Source of the DNA: Macrotrachela quadricornifera
Taxonomy: Eukaryota; Rotifera; Eurotatoria; Philodinida; Philodinidae
NCBI GenBank assembly: GCA_022393335.1
Contig: JAJEKB010021268.1
Location: 556,069 to 620,068 of the forward strand
Length of the DNA stretch: 64,000 bases
Direction: 5' to 3'
The position numbers and the translations under genes are program-made. Under the pieces are notes generated by a model. It saw only the letters and a program-made list of their open reading frames with translations. It did not search any database and was not told the DNA's origin. Shown here in pieces: positions 11,054 through 24,655 of the stretch. The stretch's first letter is position 1; every line of letters begins with the position of its first letter.

Positions 11054-13920
11054 AATTACCAAGTTTTATTTTTTTTATCAAAAAAATAGTATTAATTCTG
11101 AAAAAAACAAAAGAAAGAAAGAAAAGTATATATTTATATATGTTTCTTTCTCTCATAAAACATCGATGATGATAACAACTAACAAGAAGACGTCACTAAC
11201 GTTGTTGTTGTTTTTTTTTCTTTTTCTAACCCCTTTCTAAGCCCTCAATGGTATACAAATATTGTTTTTTACAATAACATCTTTTGCATGTCTTTCTTTC
11301 TTTCTTTTCTTTTTTTTTGGTGACAAGAAATTGAACATCAAGTGTATAGACGAAATAATTTATGATTATTTAATAAAAAAAAAAAGAAGAAAAAGAAAAA
11401 ATGAAATTGAATTATTTATTTATTAAACGAAAGAAAGAATCATTATGTAATATAGTGACTCATATATTTTTTTTCATTCTAAAGAATAATATATGTATAA
11501 TTATACCTTATACTTTTCGGTCATGGGAAGAAAGTGTAACCCCATCGATTACATTGGTTCACAATAAACAAACAGCTGTCTAAGGACATTTCCTTTTTCT
11601 TATTTTTTTAATATTGAAAAACAAACTTTTTTTTAAAATTATATAATGAAAATAATGAATTTATGTATATATATAGTACTGACCATTGAATTTCAGTTTT
11701 TTATTTTTTATTAATTAATATATTTTAAATAGGATATCGATTTCTAAAACATATAAGAATATCTAGTTATTTATTCGGAAATTATTTGCTTATTGTTCCC
11801 ATTTCATATGTTGTTTAAGAAAGAATATTCTTAAATATAACATAACAAATCAAATAGTTCATATCAATATACATTCATCATCTTTGAAACTAAGAATATG
11901 TAGATCAAGGGTAACGAAAAAAGCAAATAAACAACATAGATATGAATACCCAAAATAGTACTCAAAGAAAAATGTATAATGATTTTATTTTATCAAGAAG
12001 ATTTAATAGTAGATTTTGACATATTTATTCAACAGATAAAATTTAATAAAGATGTATAGGAGAAATAATGTATTATTAATTCTAAGGAATGGAACATTGA
12101 AAGATTGGAATGATATTAGAGATTTTATGTTGTTCTTACAACCGAATATAAAGAAACTCAATAGACTATAAAAAGTTCTATTTCAATTAACTCGAATATA
12201 TTTTCTTTCTCTATTCAGATTCTAAGAATTTTCCACTAAATTCACCATAATTTTGTTTTTTCTTATGTTATATCGAAAATCATTACATTTTAGTAATGCT
12301 CAACGTGTATAACAAGAACAACCAGTGGTTTCAACTGATTTTTCTTGTACAAAATTGATCGATGAAATCTCTAAATCGTAGTTAAATATCTTCTTTCAGT
12401 TTCTGTAAGAAGGAGTACATTCGAAAACAGCTGAAATTTGAATTTTAGGATAATATTTCATATCTGTATGCGTCATAATTTGTTAGGAATATCCGTAAAA
12501 TACTAAAAAGATCATTTATTCTGGATCATCCATTATATTAAGAATAATTTTTAAGATTTTAAAACTAAAAAAATAAATTTTTTTCAAAATGTACTACATA
12601 CCCTCTTTTTTAGTAGAATGTATATAAGAATCTACTGTTGACAAGAACACTAGTTCTATCTATCGATTGATCGTTAATAAATGAATTATTCGATTGGATT
12701 AATTTAAACCAATTTCAATTCAATATAAAATTTAATAAAAATCATACATATAGTCTCAATTGTTAGCGAATATGTTTAATAAAAAAAAATCATTTTTTTA
12801 AATTAAATAAAAAAATTCTTTAAATAGCGCCACATTCACTGATCGAATTAATTATTAATCCTAATTCGTTTATAGAATAACCTATGACTCATGAACCAAT
12901 TTATAAAAAATATGTCACAAAATTCTTCGTTCATAGTTGATAAACTTCAGGTAACAAAAAAATCGTATCTAAAAGATAGGTAAAATAAATTTCAAATGGA
13001 ATTTAGTGATTATTTAAAATAAACTCTATCAATTGAAAGCAGAAGCAAACTTTTACTGCTATTAATGTTTGTTCTTTAAATAAATACATTACTAAATAAA
13101 TATGAATTTGTTTATTTAGTCACAACTTGCATCATAAAGAAAAAAAAACAAACCAATGATGAGCTAATTTCGAGCCTATAAAATATTCTATATAAAGATA
13201 GAACAATCATATGATTCAACTTTGCTGTAGATTCAAAATCGTGACTTATTTGAGTACTATGAATTATGAAATATGTAATTATTCTATTCTACTTGTCAAT
13301 ACTGAAGGTGTGATTCTTTTTTTTTTTAATATTTCTCTCATTATTGCATAAGTAAATAAAGTATTGAATGCATTAAAAAGGTAGACGGCACTTGAATGTC
13401 ACTTGACAATGAAATGTGAAGTGTAGTCACAAATGTTGATTATCGAAAAAATCGATATTTCATTACTTTTAGGTTCTCTATATCGTTACAAACCATTAGA
13501 ATCTAGTGCATCTCAAATATCAGAATTGGCAAAATCCATTCAGCTATTTGCTTAGCCATAAATCAGAGCATTAAATTTTCGTTATAAACAACTATTTTCA
13601 GTTCTCTTCCTTTTTACACGCAAGTTATCGCAAGAGTATTTTTCTTGGATCTATTAATGCAAATTTTCATTCATTTAAAGATATTATATAGAATTTATTA
13701 TAAAACATTTTCAATACATTGCTTGAAAAAAATTCTTACAAATAATTTTTATTGCCAAGAATATTAATTTTAATAACAAAAATAGAACCAAAAAGAAAAA
13801 AAAAACGAACGACAATAATTATTAGTAAAAAAGAAAAAGTTCAATTATAAATGAAATATGATAGTAATTAAAAGTTATATCTGACACCATCATTATTATA
13901 ATAATAATATTATTATTAAT
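11054..13920. other. Intergenic, promoter side of 10447-11053 gene and 3' flank of lectin-receptor gene
   Basis: Purine-rich and pyrimidine-rich tracts (11105-11125, 11288-11320, 11377-11400) lie just upstream of the minus-strand gene. Nothing coding is convincing here. Confidence 0.4.
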
Positions 13921-16468
13921 TTATACAATACTTTCTGAACGAGTATCAATTTGTGGTAAAGTATATTGTTTAAAATTTCCTGTTGAACATTGTGATGAAT
14001 AATGATGACAACATACAGGCATTATAACAGTTGTATTTGGTAATGTTGTTGATAATATATCATATGATTGTTTTAATGTATTTGAATGATGATAAAGAAT
14101 ATTTGTTCGAGGAAAATATGGTCGAATAGTATGTGTATTTGTTTGTATAACTGGTTTAAATGCACTATGAAGAATATTTTCCGATGGAATTGTTTCATAA
14201 ATATGATAATCAATTGAATTATTTGATGGTAATGGATGTATAAGTGAAGATAATTGACATAGATTAGTTGTTGTTGTATTATTTGATTTTAATTGTGAAT
14301 GTTTTGATGATGATGATGATGTCGATGTTGATGATATTGTATTTGTTTGTTCATGATATAAATGTTGCATTAAACTATGTTGTAATTCTTCATGAATAAA
14401 TGATGAATTTGAATTATTTTCTATTTTACATTTTGATTGATTTTTTGTATATCTAATATAACAAAAATAAAAAAATAATTTATGAAATTTTTTTCTTTTT
14501 TGTTAAATTTTACTTTTTACACATATAACAAATGATGATATTTATAGAAAATATAACAATAGTTATTCCACTTAAAATTGCTATAAGAATATCTAAAAAT
14601 TGAAATATAAAAATAAATAAATTTACATATTTATTTATACTTGAATCAATTGTATTTATTATTCGTTTTTGTAATTTAGTATTAATTGTTGATGATGATG
14701 ATTGTTGAATAAAATAATTTTTTTTGAAATTTTTTTCTTGATGAATAAATGATATAGTTGGATATTGTGTAGTTGTTAGTATTTTCGGAGATGATATTGT
14801 TGTTTGAATATTTCCACAATGAATAGTTAATGGTATTGATTGTTGATTTATACGTCGTTCACATATAAATGCATGTTCTTCATTACATGATCGTTTTATC
14901 CAACCATCTTGAGTATGTAATATACAGTTTCCAGTATTCGATGATGAACGCCATGGCCACCATGAATGTACTAGAAAATAATTTTAAAAAAATTATATGA
15001 TTCGTTCAATAAAATGAACAGGGAAATCTTTCTAACGGGTAAATTGTTTTCAAGTTGAATGTATGAACATAATGTAGGCCCTAATGAAATATGAATACTT
15101 TGAAAAGAGTTCATGTCGAGAGCTTATTGCTGTTGAATATTGCATTTTTATGATATTTTTTAATAGAAAGTCGTAGTCTCTCTCTGAGTTTTGAATTGAA
15201 ACTTTATACATAGACAGGTTTTAATGAGGATAGTTTACTGAGATGTAGCTATGGTAATATCATGTTTTTTTGCATCGCTCGTATTTATTAGCAGATTTCG
15301 ATGTGGTTATTTTAGATTAGAAATAATCAAGAAATCCGAAAATTTCACAGTAAACTATTTCCAATAAGACCTATCTTTTATGCGAGGAAAATCTTTGCTA
15401 AAATATCACGATTATAATGATTTTTTTCTTACCATCATATTGATTTGATATCCAAAACGATGCTAATTGTTGTTGCTTATTTTTAAAAAAAAAATTTATT
15501 AATTTTTTTTCTTGAATAATATCATATAAATGAATTAAATTTGAATTAATTGATAAACATTTATCTTGTGCTAAATTCCATGTTTGTTTATTTAAAAATA
15601 TTTTTATACATTTTGAACCAATATTATATTCATCATTATTACATGGATAATAACCTAAAATAAAAATAAAAAAAATTTTTTTTTTCTTTTTTGTTTCTAT
15701 TTTTTTTACCATTTAAACGAATCCAAAATCCTGATTGACTTAATGTTTCATCTGTTTGAAATTTTAAATTAATTTGATTTTTTATTGTTAATAATGATGC
15801 ACCAAATGGTAATGTTCCTGAGAATGATAAAAATTTATCATTATCTTGTAAATTAAATGAAAGATTTTCAATATCAATAATAATATTCGATTGTTTTTCT
15901 GATTGAACTGTACAAGTACAATTAAGATTATTTGGATATTCATTTGGAAACATTGGACTTATTAAATTTATACCATTTGATGTTGTTATACTACCTTTCG
16001 AACATATATCAATATTTGTTGAATCTTAAAAAAATAAAATAACATTTTGTATGACTAACTTAACATTTTAAACTTAAAATTTCAAATAGTTAATATCTTA
16101 TTTTCTAACATACTTTGAATACATTGATATGAAATAAATAAATATGTTGCTTCATCTGAACATTTATGTATAAATTGTTGTGTTAAAATAACTTCACATT
16201 TTGATATACCATTACAAAGTTCAGCTATTTTATGTGTATAATCCATAATACAATCATTTTCTGATGGTTGACATTTTAATGATGAATTAATATTATTTAA
16301 AGATTTTTTTGTACCATAATGTGACCAACCAATAAGAATAAATTCATTTAAATTACAATTTATATCCATATGATTAGCAAATTCTTTTTGAGTACATTGA
16401 GATTTTGAATACCATTTATCAGATAATGTTAGATGAAGAATACAAAATATAAAATATATTCTTAACAT
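13921..16468 (-). CDS. Single-pass membrane protein: SUEL lectin + CUB + C-type lectin
   Basis: Five exons (16468-16114, 16024-15710, 15654-15433, 14970-14514, 14452-13921) join in phase to 626 residues. Residues 1-16 are a signal peptide (MLRIYFIFCILHLTLS). About 20-118 form a rhamnose/galactose-binding (SUEL-type) lectin domain, with the C...C...C pattern and the closing LFISYQC. About 120-222 are a CUB domain (CSKGSI... SPMFPNEYPNNLNC ... SGFWIRLNG). About 224-335 are a C-type lectin fold (YYPCNNDEY ... WNLAQDKC ... DGWIKRSCNEEHAFICERR). A linker leads to one membrane helix near 390-425 (LDILIAILSGITIVIFSINI), followed by a Cys/Lys stop-transfer and a Ser/Thr/His-rich tail of about 195 residues. 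The third intron (about 460 bases) is much longer than the rest. The product is probably a plasma-membrane, carbohydrate-binding adhesion or recognition receptor. The domain calls rest on motifs; the ligand is unknown. No EPN/WND sugar-specificity motif stands out in the C-type domain. Confidence 0.82.
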
Positions 16469-19400
16469 TTCGTCGTTTTTTTTATCTAATTTATCTAAAA
16501 AAAAGAAAAGAATTTATTCTATTAATTAACATTCTATTATTTGATTTTCTATAAGTAAATTATATTATGTATAAACATTATATCAAAATTAGACTACTAT
16601 ATAAAATGGGAATGTCAATATTGTTAAGTCATAATATATCTCTTAATTCATATTGATCTATGTCTGAAGAAAAACAAGCCGCTGTTTATGCTTTGATGAA
16701 TTCATTTTTTTCTCATGCTATCTCTATATTTTATTATACATATTAAAAATATTTCAATATAGACATTGATATTGACAAAGAAAAATAAATGTAGAAATTC
16801 AATTCTCTTATTATTTTCTATATATGCCCATTAATAGAGTCAGTTGAAGGAGACAAGTACTTATCGTCGCATGACAAGTATAATATTCAAATTTATATAG
16901 ACAGACAGATTGAACAGCTAATTGTAAATGCATACTTCAACAAACTAACTAACACAAAAAAAAAACTACAATATAATCTATAGAAATGATGACATACTAC
17001 ATGAGTGAATATTAAATCACAATTATGTCAAGTCATACAACGGATTTTCTTCCGTCTCGACTAATACAAATGTACAAAAAAAAAAAAAAAGAAAGAAAAG
17101 GATTAATTTCAATTCAATACTACAATGTGTCGAGAAATATGAGCCATTTGAATAATTATAATAAGAGACATATTCAATGAAATTTTTAGCTTTTTCTAAT
17201 ATAATGATTATATCTTACTTAAAGTTTTCTTTTTTTTAAATATTATACTAACTCTTTTTTTTCTTATATTTTGTTGATTAATATTGAAATGTAATGAATT
17301 GTTACCTTTCTTTCAAATCTAATGATTTCACATTTGTCTTATTCTCTGATCTTTATAGAATACATATAAATCAATGATACTTTGCAGATTCTACCATTGA
17401 TATGTATCATGAAAGATCAAACAGCAGCTATCACTTGACCTTTACTCGTTTATTTTTTTTTTAAAGATAAGATTAAACTCTCGAAAGACTACCGTCTTGT
17501 CATTTCCTTTCATTTTTCGTTCTGTATTCTAGATGAGCATTCATTTGTCAAATCTTTCTGTTAAATGAGTGAATGACATAAGAGAGAGAGTGAGAAGGAG
17601 AAATCATAATAATAATGTAACATAGAAGGATCAAATAACATGCAACAAAACTAATTTACATTAAACTCAACCAACTTAAGAAACATGAGTAATTACCTAA
17701 ATGATAGTTTTATGAGTTTATAAATTTCATTATATCTTTTTATTATTGTTGATCAAAAACTAAGATATTTTAGAATATAAAAATAAGAATTAATTTTCAC
17801 CTGCTCTTATATTTCTATTGTTTCTATTGTATATGATTAATTTTTTGTTTTCTTAAATTAAATCAAAAATATGAAATGATTCTTTTGTTAAAATAAAAAA
17901 AGTTAAATCTATTGAAGATGTAATCAAGCATAGAATATATAAAATTTAATCTAAAGATAAGTTTCACATATGTATTCGAAGTCCAACTGTTACAATTCAT
18001 TTAGATATATATATATATTTATGTGCGTGTCATTAATAAACGTTTAGTTTAGTTTATATGAACGATGCTGATCATCAACATTCATATGCGAAAAAGAAAA
18101 ATGTTTGTTGAATGCCATTATTGACCTCCAGCTGTTGAGCGTGTAGAAGGAAAAAAACATATGAATAGATCATGAAAATCAATTCAGACATATTACTTTT
18201 TTCAGGTATAATACAATCAATAATAAATAGTCACTAAGAATGACAACTGAAGGCGTGGTTAAAAACAAATCAATCGTAATCTTTCTTTTTTTTTTACTAA
18301 TTACAGATGGAATTCTAATGATTAAATAGAAAATAATTCTTATTAACACCAGCTGGTTATGATTAGATATATCTTAATAGTTGACTAAATGTGATTTATG
18401 ATTCTAATAAATGTATCAAGATAAAAGAATTCTATGTTTAACTATCTAGTTATCATTATCAATTTTTTTTGAACGAGAAAATAAAAATCTAATAAATTGA
18501 AATGTGTGTATATTCATCTTACCTTCTTCTATTAATGTTTCCGTTAAGAATGATCAATATACATAGAGAAGAGAAAAAGAGAAAAAGAAAGAAAAAAAAA
18601 AACAAGCTCACAAGATCAAGTAGCATTTCCGTTAAATATGACACAAATCAGTCAAGTAGATGAAGTTAGAACAAAAAGAAAAAGAATTTAATCTGAGTTT
18701 TTTTTCTACATGAATACATACATAATGTATTTATAATTCTTTAATCACAAATTTTTTTCTAATTATACCTTCCGGAATTGTTTAATATATAATAAAACGA
18801 AAAAAAAAGAATCTATAAAATTTTCTTTTCTCACTATCCTCAATAGCTATATCTACTATTTTATGACTCTATCAATCGAAAATATGTCTGTCTAAATATT
18901 CAGTCCAATAACAAGAACACTCTAGTAGCCTTAGGCCTCACACACATACATTCAATTTAACCATTTAGACAATCAACAAAATAATCATACATTATTATAT
19001 GATTTAATTTATCAATGATATTACTACTATGACAGAACACATACATATTGAATATTCAGCTTATATTCTAATCTGATTTTATATAGAAAAGTAGACATAT
19101 ATAAAACTGATTAACTTACATTGATATATATTATTATATAAGATTAATGATATTATAATACAAAAACACTTCAATATATGATCGTATTTTTATATATATA
19201 ATTCATCTATTTGTTTACTTCATTAAATAAACGAAATGTTTTTCTTGTACATACTACAGGTCAATCGGTCATTTCCACTATTATTTTATTCATTTAACAA
19301 ATGTAAATATTGAATTTAGAAAGAAAAAAAAGAAAAAACTTTTCTTTTTCTTTTTTTCATTCCATTTTTATGAATACTATATACTTCTATCGTTAAGTAC

Positions 19401-22183
19401 GTGCAATTGACATAAAAAGTCGGTATGTATAATAGTAGTACTTATCTTTGTTGATTATTATAATTACAAAGAATTGTCGTCAAACATTATTCAAATAAAC
19501 GTAGAAATTTTTCTTCTTAGTCAAGGTCAATCGATGAGGTTGTCGTTCCCAAAGGTAGAATATAACATGAAAAAAAAAAGAAAAAGAAATTATTACGTGT
19601 GTATTCAATTAGAAAACAGACGCAAGGTCATTCATCTCTTCAATCTCGATTAAGTTTTACTTCATTAAATTCATTTATAAATGCTTGTTGTCAGATGTTC
19701 GTTTGACATGCAAGGTAAATTCACATGTTAAATATTCATTAATTGTCTTGATAAAAACTAAAATAGAATAGAAAAAAAACGATATTTTTACAGATCGATC
19801 AATCATGTTTAAAACACATTATATACATATTTATAAACTTAAATATAATGTACTACACGTGCGTACTATTCAATCAAAGAGAGAGAGATAAAAAAAAAAG
19901 AAATGTTTTGCTTCATTTAGATCTTTACTCATTATTTTCAATTACAAATTATATGATATTAATCTTCGTTATTTTAGTTTTAGAGAGGGTTCATTCAATT
20001 TCAAAGAAATTTATGATATGGATAATTTATTCAACGAACAAACGATTCAATCAATTATATTGTTTAATAAAAATTGATTTTTTGTTTTAAAAAAAAATAA
20101 AACACCATTAATTACTTAGAAAATAATGAAAAAAGACAATAGATGACCTACTCAAAGGCGACTACTTCCATTTGGATGTGTATATATACATATAAGTGTG
20201 TATCTTATTGATGCAAACTCAAACATAGTAAGAACAATCAAGAAGCACTTGCTCATAATTACAGTGATGAATTGTCTGTAGAATGCCGCTATAGTTGTCC
20301 AAAGGCTTTACACTTGCTAATTTTGAGCATCTGTGAGCAGATTCATTCTTTCTTCACATCGTCGTATGTGTTATGTCGGTTAATTCTGGTACACGTAATC
20401 TACATATAGAGAAGAAGAAGAAGAAAAAGAAGAAGAAGAAAAGAAGATTGCGTGAGCAAAGCAACAATGTCTATTGGCGGTACACCGCACACAATCATGT
20501 TAGATCTCCGCTGGAGGATATAAACACATACTTAATCAATGAACAAACGAGTACCATCATCATCATCATCATCATATAAGATCAGAAAAAAAGGTTATTA
20601 AAGATAGGTATATGTTCATATATGTTACATTAAAGAGTGTCAATATAACCTTGATGAAATCAGCATGATATATCATCATAAGTAGCTTCTTATTATGAAT
20701 AGTACAATAACAAACAGCTGTACCTAATATCTTACAAACACCTGTCAATCAACATTTTATATTATTCAACATCAATCAGTATCTATATATTATAGTTTTG
20801 AACTATTTTATATTACAACATACTGAATAAAAGAAATAAGTCATTTAAACAATAGAATCAATGCATTATATGACATCTGATTGAATTCTAAGTCACATTC
20901 ACAGACGATGATGACGTAAAGTTCATTACCCTTTTTTTTTTCTCTTTAACATTATTTAATAGTATATATAACTAGGAAATTGGATCTTCTAGTCTTTATT
21001 TAACAAAAAAAAAAAGAGAATCGAGAGATGTTTGTTGTCTTCAAATAAATTATTAACATACGCGTGTGTTGTAATCATCTTTTTTTTCTCTCAAATGTAT
21101 TACAAAATATGGAAAATATAATTAGCTCATCGCTAATATATATATAGGAGATAAATCCATACACACGCTCGCAATTGTAACAAGATGATCAAGGTTAAAG
21201 CTATTTTTATAACTTATGTTCTTTCTTTCTTTCTTGCTTGCTTTTCAACATATAGATGTTCTTTTGTTGGCTAATGTTGACATTCTTTGATATGGGATGA
21301 ATAAAGATAACCATTATAGAATACAATTGATAATAATTACTTTCGGCTCCTTGTTATATCAGCGTAATAATCTTGTACAATATGTAATGATTTACTTTTT
21401 TCATCATAATATATGAAGGTTATACATCTTTATCTATAAATAGAATCAATAGAATTTAAGAAAGTGTAAAATTTTATTCATCCTTCATGAAAAACGTTAA
21501 TTATTAAGAATATCTTTCAAATTTGTTTTATTGCATTTATAAATAAATATCGAGCTTCTATCAGAATAAGTTTAGACTATAGACTGGACTTTTCGGAAAA
21601 GAAAATTATGAGCTCAATGGTTTTTAATGATGACTGTTCATCAACTGGTGCTTGATTTAATATGTTACAAATCATAGCAAAATATGATCAATAATAAGGG
21701 TAATTTTTAAGAAATTTGTTTTTACAACGTATACAATGATGTGTTTTTTTCCATGGTCTAGTGACAAATTCTGACTTCTAGTTGAGAATTAAATTACTAG
21801 TGAAAACGCATGTCGATTTAATTTGAATTTAATACAGGATTATTTTCTTGTAAAGTAACGCTTTAACTATAATAGATAAATAATCTTAATTGACATTTCG
21901 AGTCAATTTATCTTTAAGAAAATTTTTAATTAGATAGATGACTTGTAGGTTGTCCATGAACTGAGCCAGACTGTTATATTGCGTAAGTAATTATGTAGGT
22001 TATTCCATACTTTATTTGAACTGAAATCGGTCTATTTATAGGTTGGATTAGCCAACGAATATGTATATATACAGAAGGGAGATAGATATTATAAAAATAA
22101 TGAAATAGTGATTGTAAAGATCTAGTCTTCAATAAGTATTTGCTTCTTGTTTTTATCTTTCAAACCTCAACCGTTTATAGATA
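16469..22183. other. Gene desert, about 5.7 kb
   Basis: No exon passes inspection on either strand. The stretch holds simple-sequence tracts (A/T runs, AG-rich patches near 17080 and 18580, GAA and ATC repeats near 20410 and 20555) and frequent ATATAT runs. It may include the distal promoter of the lectin receptor, whose start is at 16468. Confidence 0.45.
20410..20446. repeat. (GAA)n-type purine microsatellite
   Basis: An interrupted GAA/AAG trinucleotide tract. A second, ATC-type, triplet tract lies at about 20555-20577. Open frames crossing them encode only Lys or Ile runs and are not genes. Confidence 0.85.
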
Positions 22184-22997
22184 TACCCCTGGAAAAAATA
22201 AGTTTTATGCTGTATTTTGAGGATATTATTATTCAAAAAAAGATATTCTTTAAAAAGTAAGGATATATTCTGAAAGCCCGTGAAATTCTACATCTTTTTG
22301 TATATTTATATTTTTTGTTAGCATTAATGTATAAAAAAAATTTTCCAATGAAACGAACATGACTTTCGTACTTCATTTCAATATATTTAGTACACTTATT
22401 GACATCTCGAATAGTTTTTCAAGATTTTTTCAGTGTTAAAAATAAACTTTAAAAAAAAGTAATCATATATTCTGATAGAGCTTGAAATTCTCTGTCGTCC
22501 TATTCATTTATTAACTTTTTGGCTTTTGTCTGCTGGAAACTATTTTGAACATCACTTACACATGCGTAGATACGTTCCTTGGTAAGCTCGAAAGACAAGC
22601 AGTTTTTTTTACTATCTTTTTCTTTTTTCTTTGTTTCTAAAGTTCACCGTGATAGAGCAGTTCAAGTTTTATCAGTATATATAATTACCTGTTCGGAAAG
22701 TTATTGTTATCCTTATAATAAAGTTAAAATAGAAAGGCAAGTGTTACTACAAAAATCTTGAAAAACTATTCGAGAATGTCAATAAGTGTACTGAATATAT
22801 TGAAATGAAGTACGAAAGTCATGTTCATTTCATCGGAAAATGGTTTTTATATATTAATGCTAACAAAAAATATAAATATATAAAAAGATGTAAAGTTTCA
22901 CGGGCTTTCAGAATATATCCGTACTTTTTAAAAAATATCTTTTTTTAATAACAATATCCTCAAAATACAGCATAAAACTTATTTTTTTTGAGGGATA
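22184..22997. mobile_element. Foldback element with about 250-bp inverted arms, TA-flanked
   Basis: The left arm (about 22184-22435) and right arm (about 22755-22997) are inverted copies over some 250 bases with scattered mismatches; for example AAGTACGAAAGTCATGTTC in the right arm mirrors GAACATGACTTTCGTACTT in the left. The outer ends read TA-CCCCTGG and CCGAGGGA-like with TA at both edges, compatible with Tc1/mariner-type TA targeting. The spacer also contains a diverged direct copy of the inner left arm (about 22440-22530). There is no transposase. The right edge lies 30 bases from a receptor-gene remnant. Confidence 0.82.
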
Positions 22998-23029
22998 TAT
23001 AAAATTTAACATAATAATGTCATATTGCA

Positions 23030-23250
23030 CTATTTTCGACAACGAGAATGTGAACAAGTTGCAAAATATTGATCAAGTGTTGCTAAACTTATACATGTAA
23101 ATGTAGTTAATATAAAAATTTGAAGTAAATACCAACGAAATTTATAGTAAAAAACTGAAGTTTGTGTTAAATTATATGCAAGATTTTTCTCATTTAATTT
23201 ATTTATATTTACATAAAAAAAATAAAATTTTCTAATTAACATTTTTAATC
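23030..23250 (-). pseudogene. Fragment of a seven-helix (rhodopsin-like) receptor
   Basis: The minus-strand frame contains KFRWYLLQIFILTTFTCISL followed by ATLDQYFATCSHSR. This matches the third membrane helix and the start of the second intracellular loop of a rhodopsin-family receptor, with DQY in place of DRY. To my knowledge similar DQY loops are common in expanded rotifer receptor families. It stops after about 70 residues, with no later helices before the adjacent foldback element, and no clean upstream exon carries helices 1-2. It is therefore a truncated relic, perhaps broken by the element insertion. Confidence 0.5.
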
Positions 23251-23407
23251 ATTAAAAAAAAATGCGTTTTTTTAATTCTATATATTGTCTTTTTCCTATT
23301 TTCATGATCCCATTCGATCAAGGTTAATTAGTACTTTTTATCTTGAATATAACCTATTAGATTGTAAACAAAATTTTTGTACAGTTAAGTGAGTATACAT
23401 CATACTC

Positions 23408-24056
23408 TTATTTTTTATTCATATTTTGAATATGTTTTGCAACATTCATAAGTTGATTTTGTAGTTGAATATTTTGTTGATTCATTTGATTACAAGTATT
23501 AGTAAGTTCACTGGCAATGGGTACTAATTCATCAACAAACGGATTTTTTGATGGAACTTTTACTGTTGCTAAACGTGTATTCCATCGATTTTCAAATCTA
23601 CTTATTAAATTGTCAAAATAACTAAAAAAAAAAAAAAGAAAAATTGATCATTGGATATAAATATCTATATAATAATACTAACGTTTTTTGTTCATCTAAT
23701 AATTCTGATAAACGCCATTCAGATACAGGTTGTTGAGGACAATCAATAGATTTATGTCCTTCATTTTTACATCGATAACAAATTAATGGCCAATATGGTC
23801 GAATATAATATGCATTATTTCCAATATATATTTCATCATCATGTAAAATTTTTTCAACAACATCTTCTGATTCAAAATCAACTCGTATTGAATTTAATTC
23901 TACACCATTTTGACTATAATTTCGAGAGACTTTTTTAACACTAGGATAATTTGAACTTAAATCATTATATAATGTTATTTCATCCATAGCAAATGATACA
24001 TTTGATACAATTAATGATGGTGGTGATGATTTTGATGTTTGTTGTATTGAAGGCAT
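23408..24056 (-). CDS. CCHC zinc-knuckle protein, gag/ORF1-like, two exons
   Basis: Exon 1 is 24056-23683 and exon 2 is 23621-23408, with a 61-base intron and matched phases, giving 195 residues. Residues about 15-90 alternate strands and helices in a way that suggests an RRM-like fold (LIVSNVSFAMDEITLYNDLS ... RVDFESEDVVEKIL ... IYIGNNAYYIRPYWPL). A CX2CX4HX4C zinc knuckle (CYRCKNEGHKSIDC) follows at about 95-108. The C-terminal third is a Gln/Asn-rich helix (NQMNQQNIQLQNQLMNVAKH), probably a coiled coil. RRM-like plus knuckle is the layout of ORF1 proteins of some non-LTR retrotransposons, but here there is an intron, no reverse transcriptase nearby and no poly-A/target duplication. A domesticated element gene or a cellular RNA-binding protein are both possible. 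Nucleic-acid binding is a fair inference. Confidence 0.65.
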
Positions 24057-24655
24057 TGTAAAAAAAAAATATGATTATTACAATTATTTTAACATGTTAA
24101 TATATATATACATATTTAGATATATTACATAATCTTAATGTAAGAAAAATACAAAGTAGGAATTCGACAATGACACATTAGTTGTTTCTCTTTATTACAA
24201 CATGGATTGCACTAGTGACGTTTCGTTTATCTGTGTCGATAGTCGAAAGGAAAAAGAAAAAAAAGAACTGAAATTGCATCATTACTTAACAAAGTAGGAA
24301 AGAAATTGAGGATTTCATAATGAAGAGAAATAATATTTTCTATATGAATATGAATTAAATGATTGTCGGATTTTTTTTTTTTGAGGAAAAATTTTTCGAT
24401 GAAGGCTTCAATATTTTATTTCTAAAATTATAAGCGAAACGTTCGTTTGAAAACAGAATAACGTATCTGACATAATTAAAAAGAAAAACAGAGAGAGAAT
24501 ATAGTCATAGGTCTATAGTATATAGAATACCATTTGTCCGTATTAATCTGCATACACATACACACATACACCGAGTAGCAAAATCAATGATTATAATGAA
24601 AGACCAATATCAAAACTCTCTTGCTTGATTATATTTGTTTTTTTATAATATTAAA
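24057..24655. other. Intergenic
   Basis: This 600-base gap separates the zinc-knuckle gene's start from the NOS1AP gene's stop. Apart from a CA-rich patch at about 24550-24570, nothing stands out. Confidence 0.5.

Noticed and set aside
20373..20579. 68-codon plus-strand frame
   Set aside because: Consists largely of Lys and Ile runs translated from GAA and ATC microsatellites.
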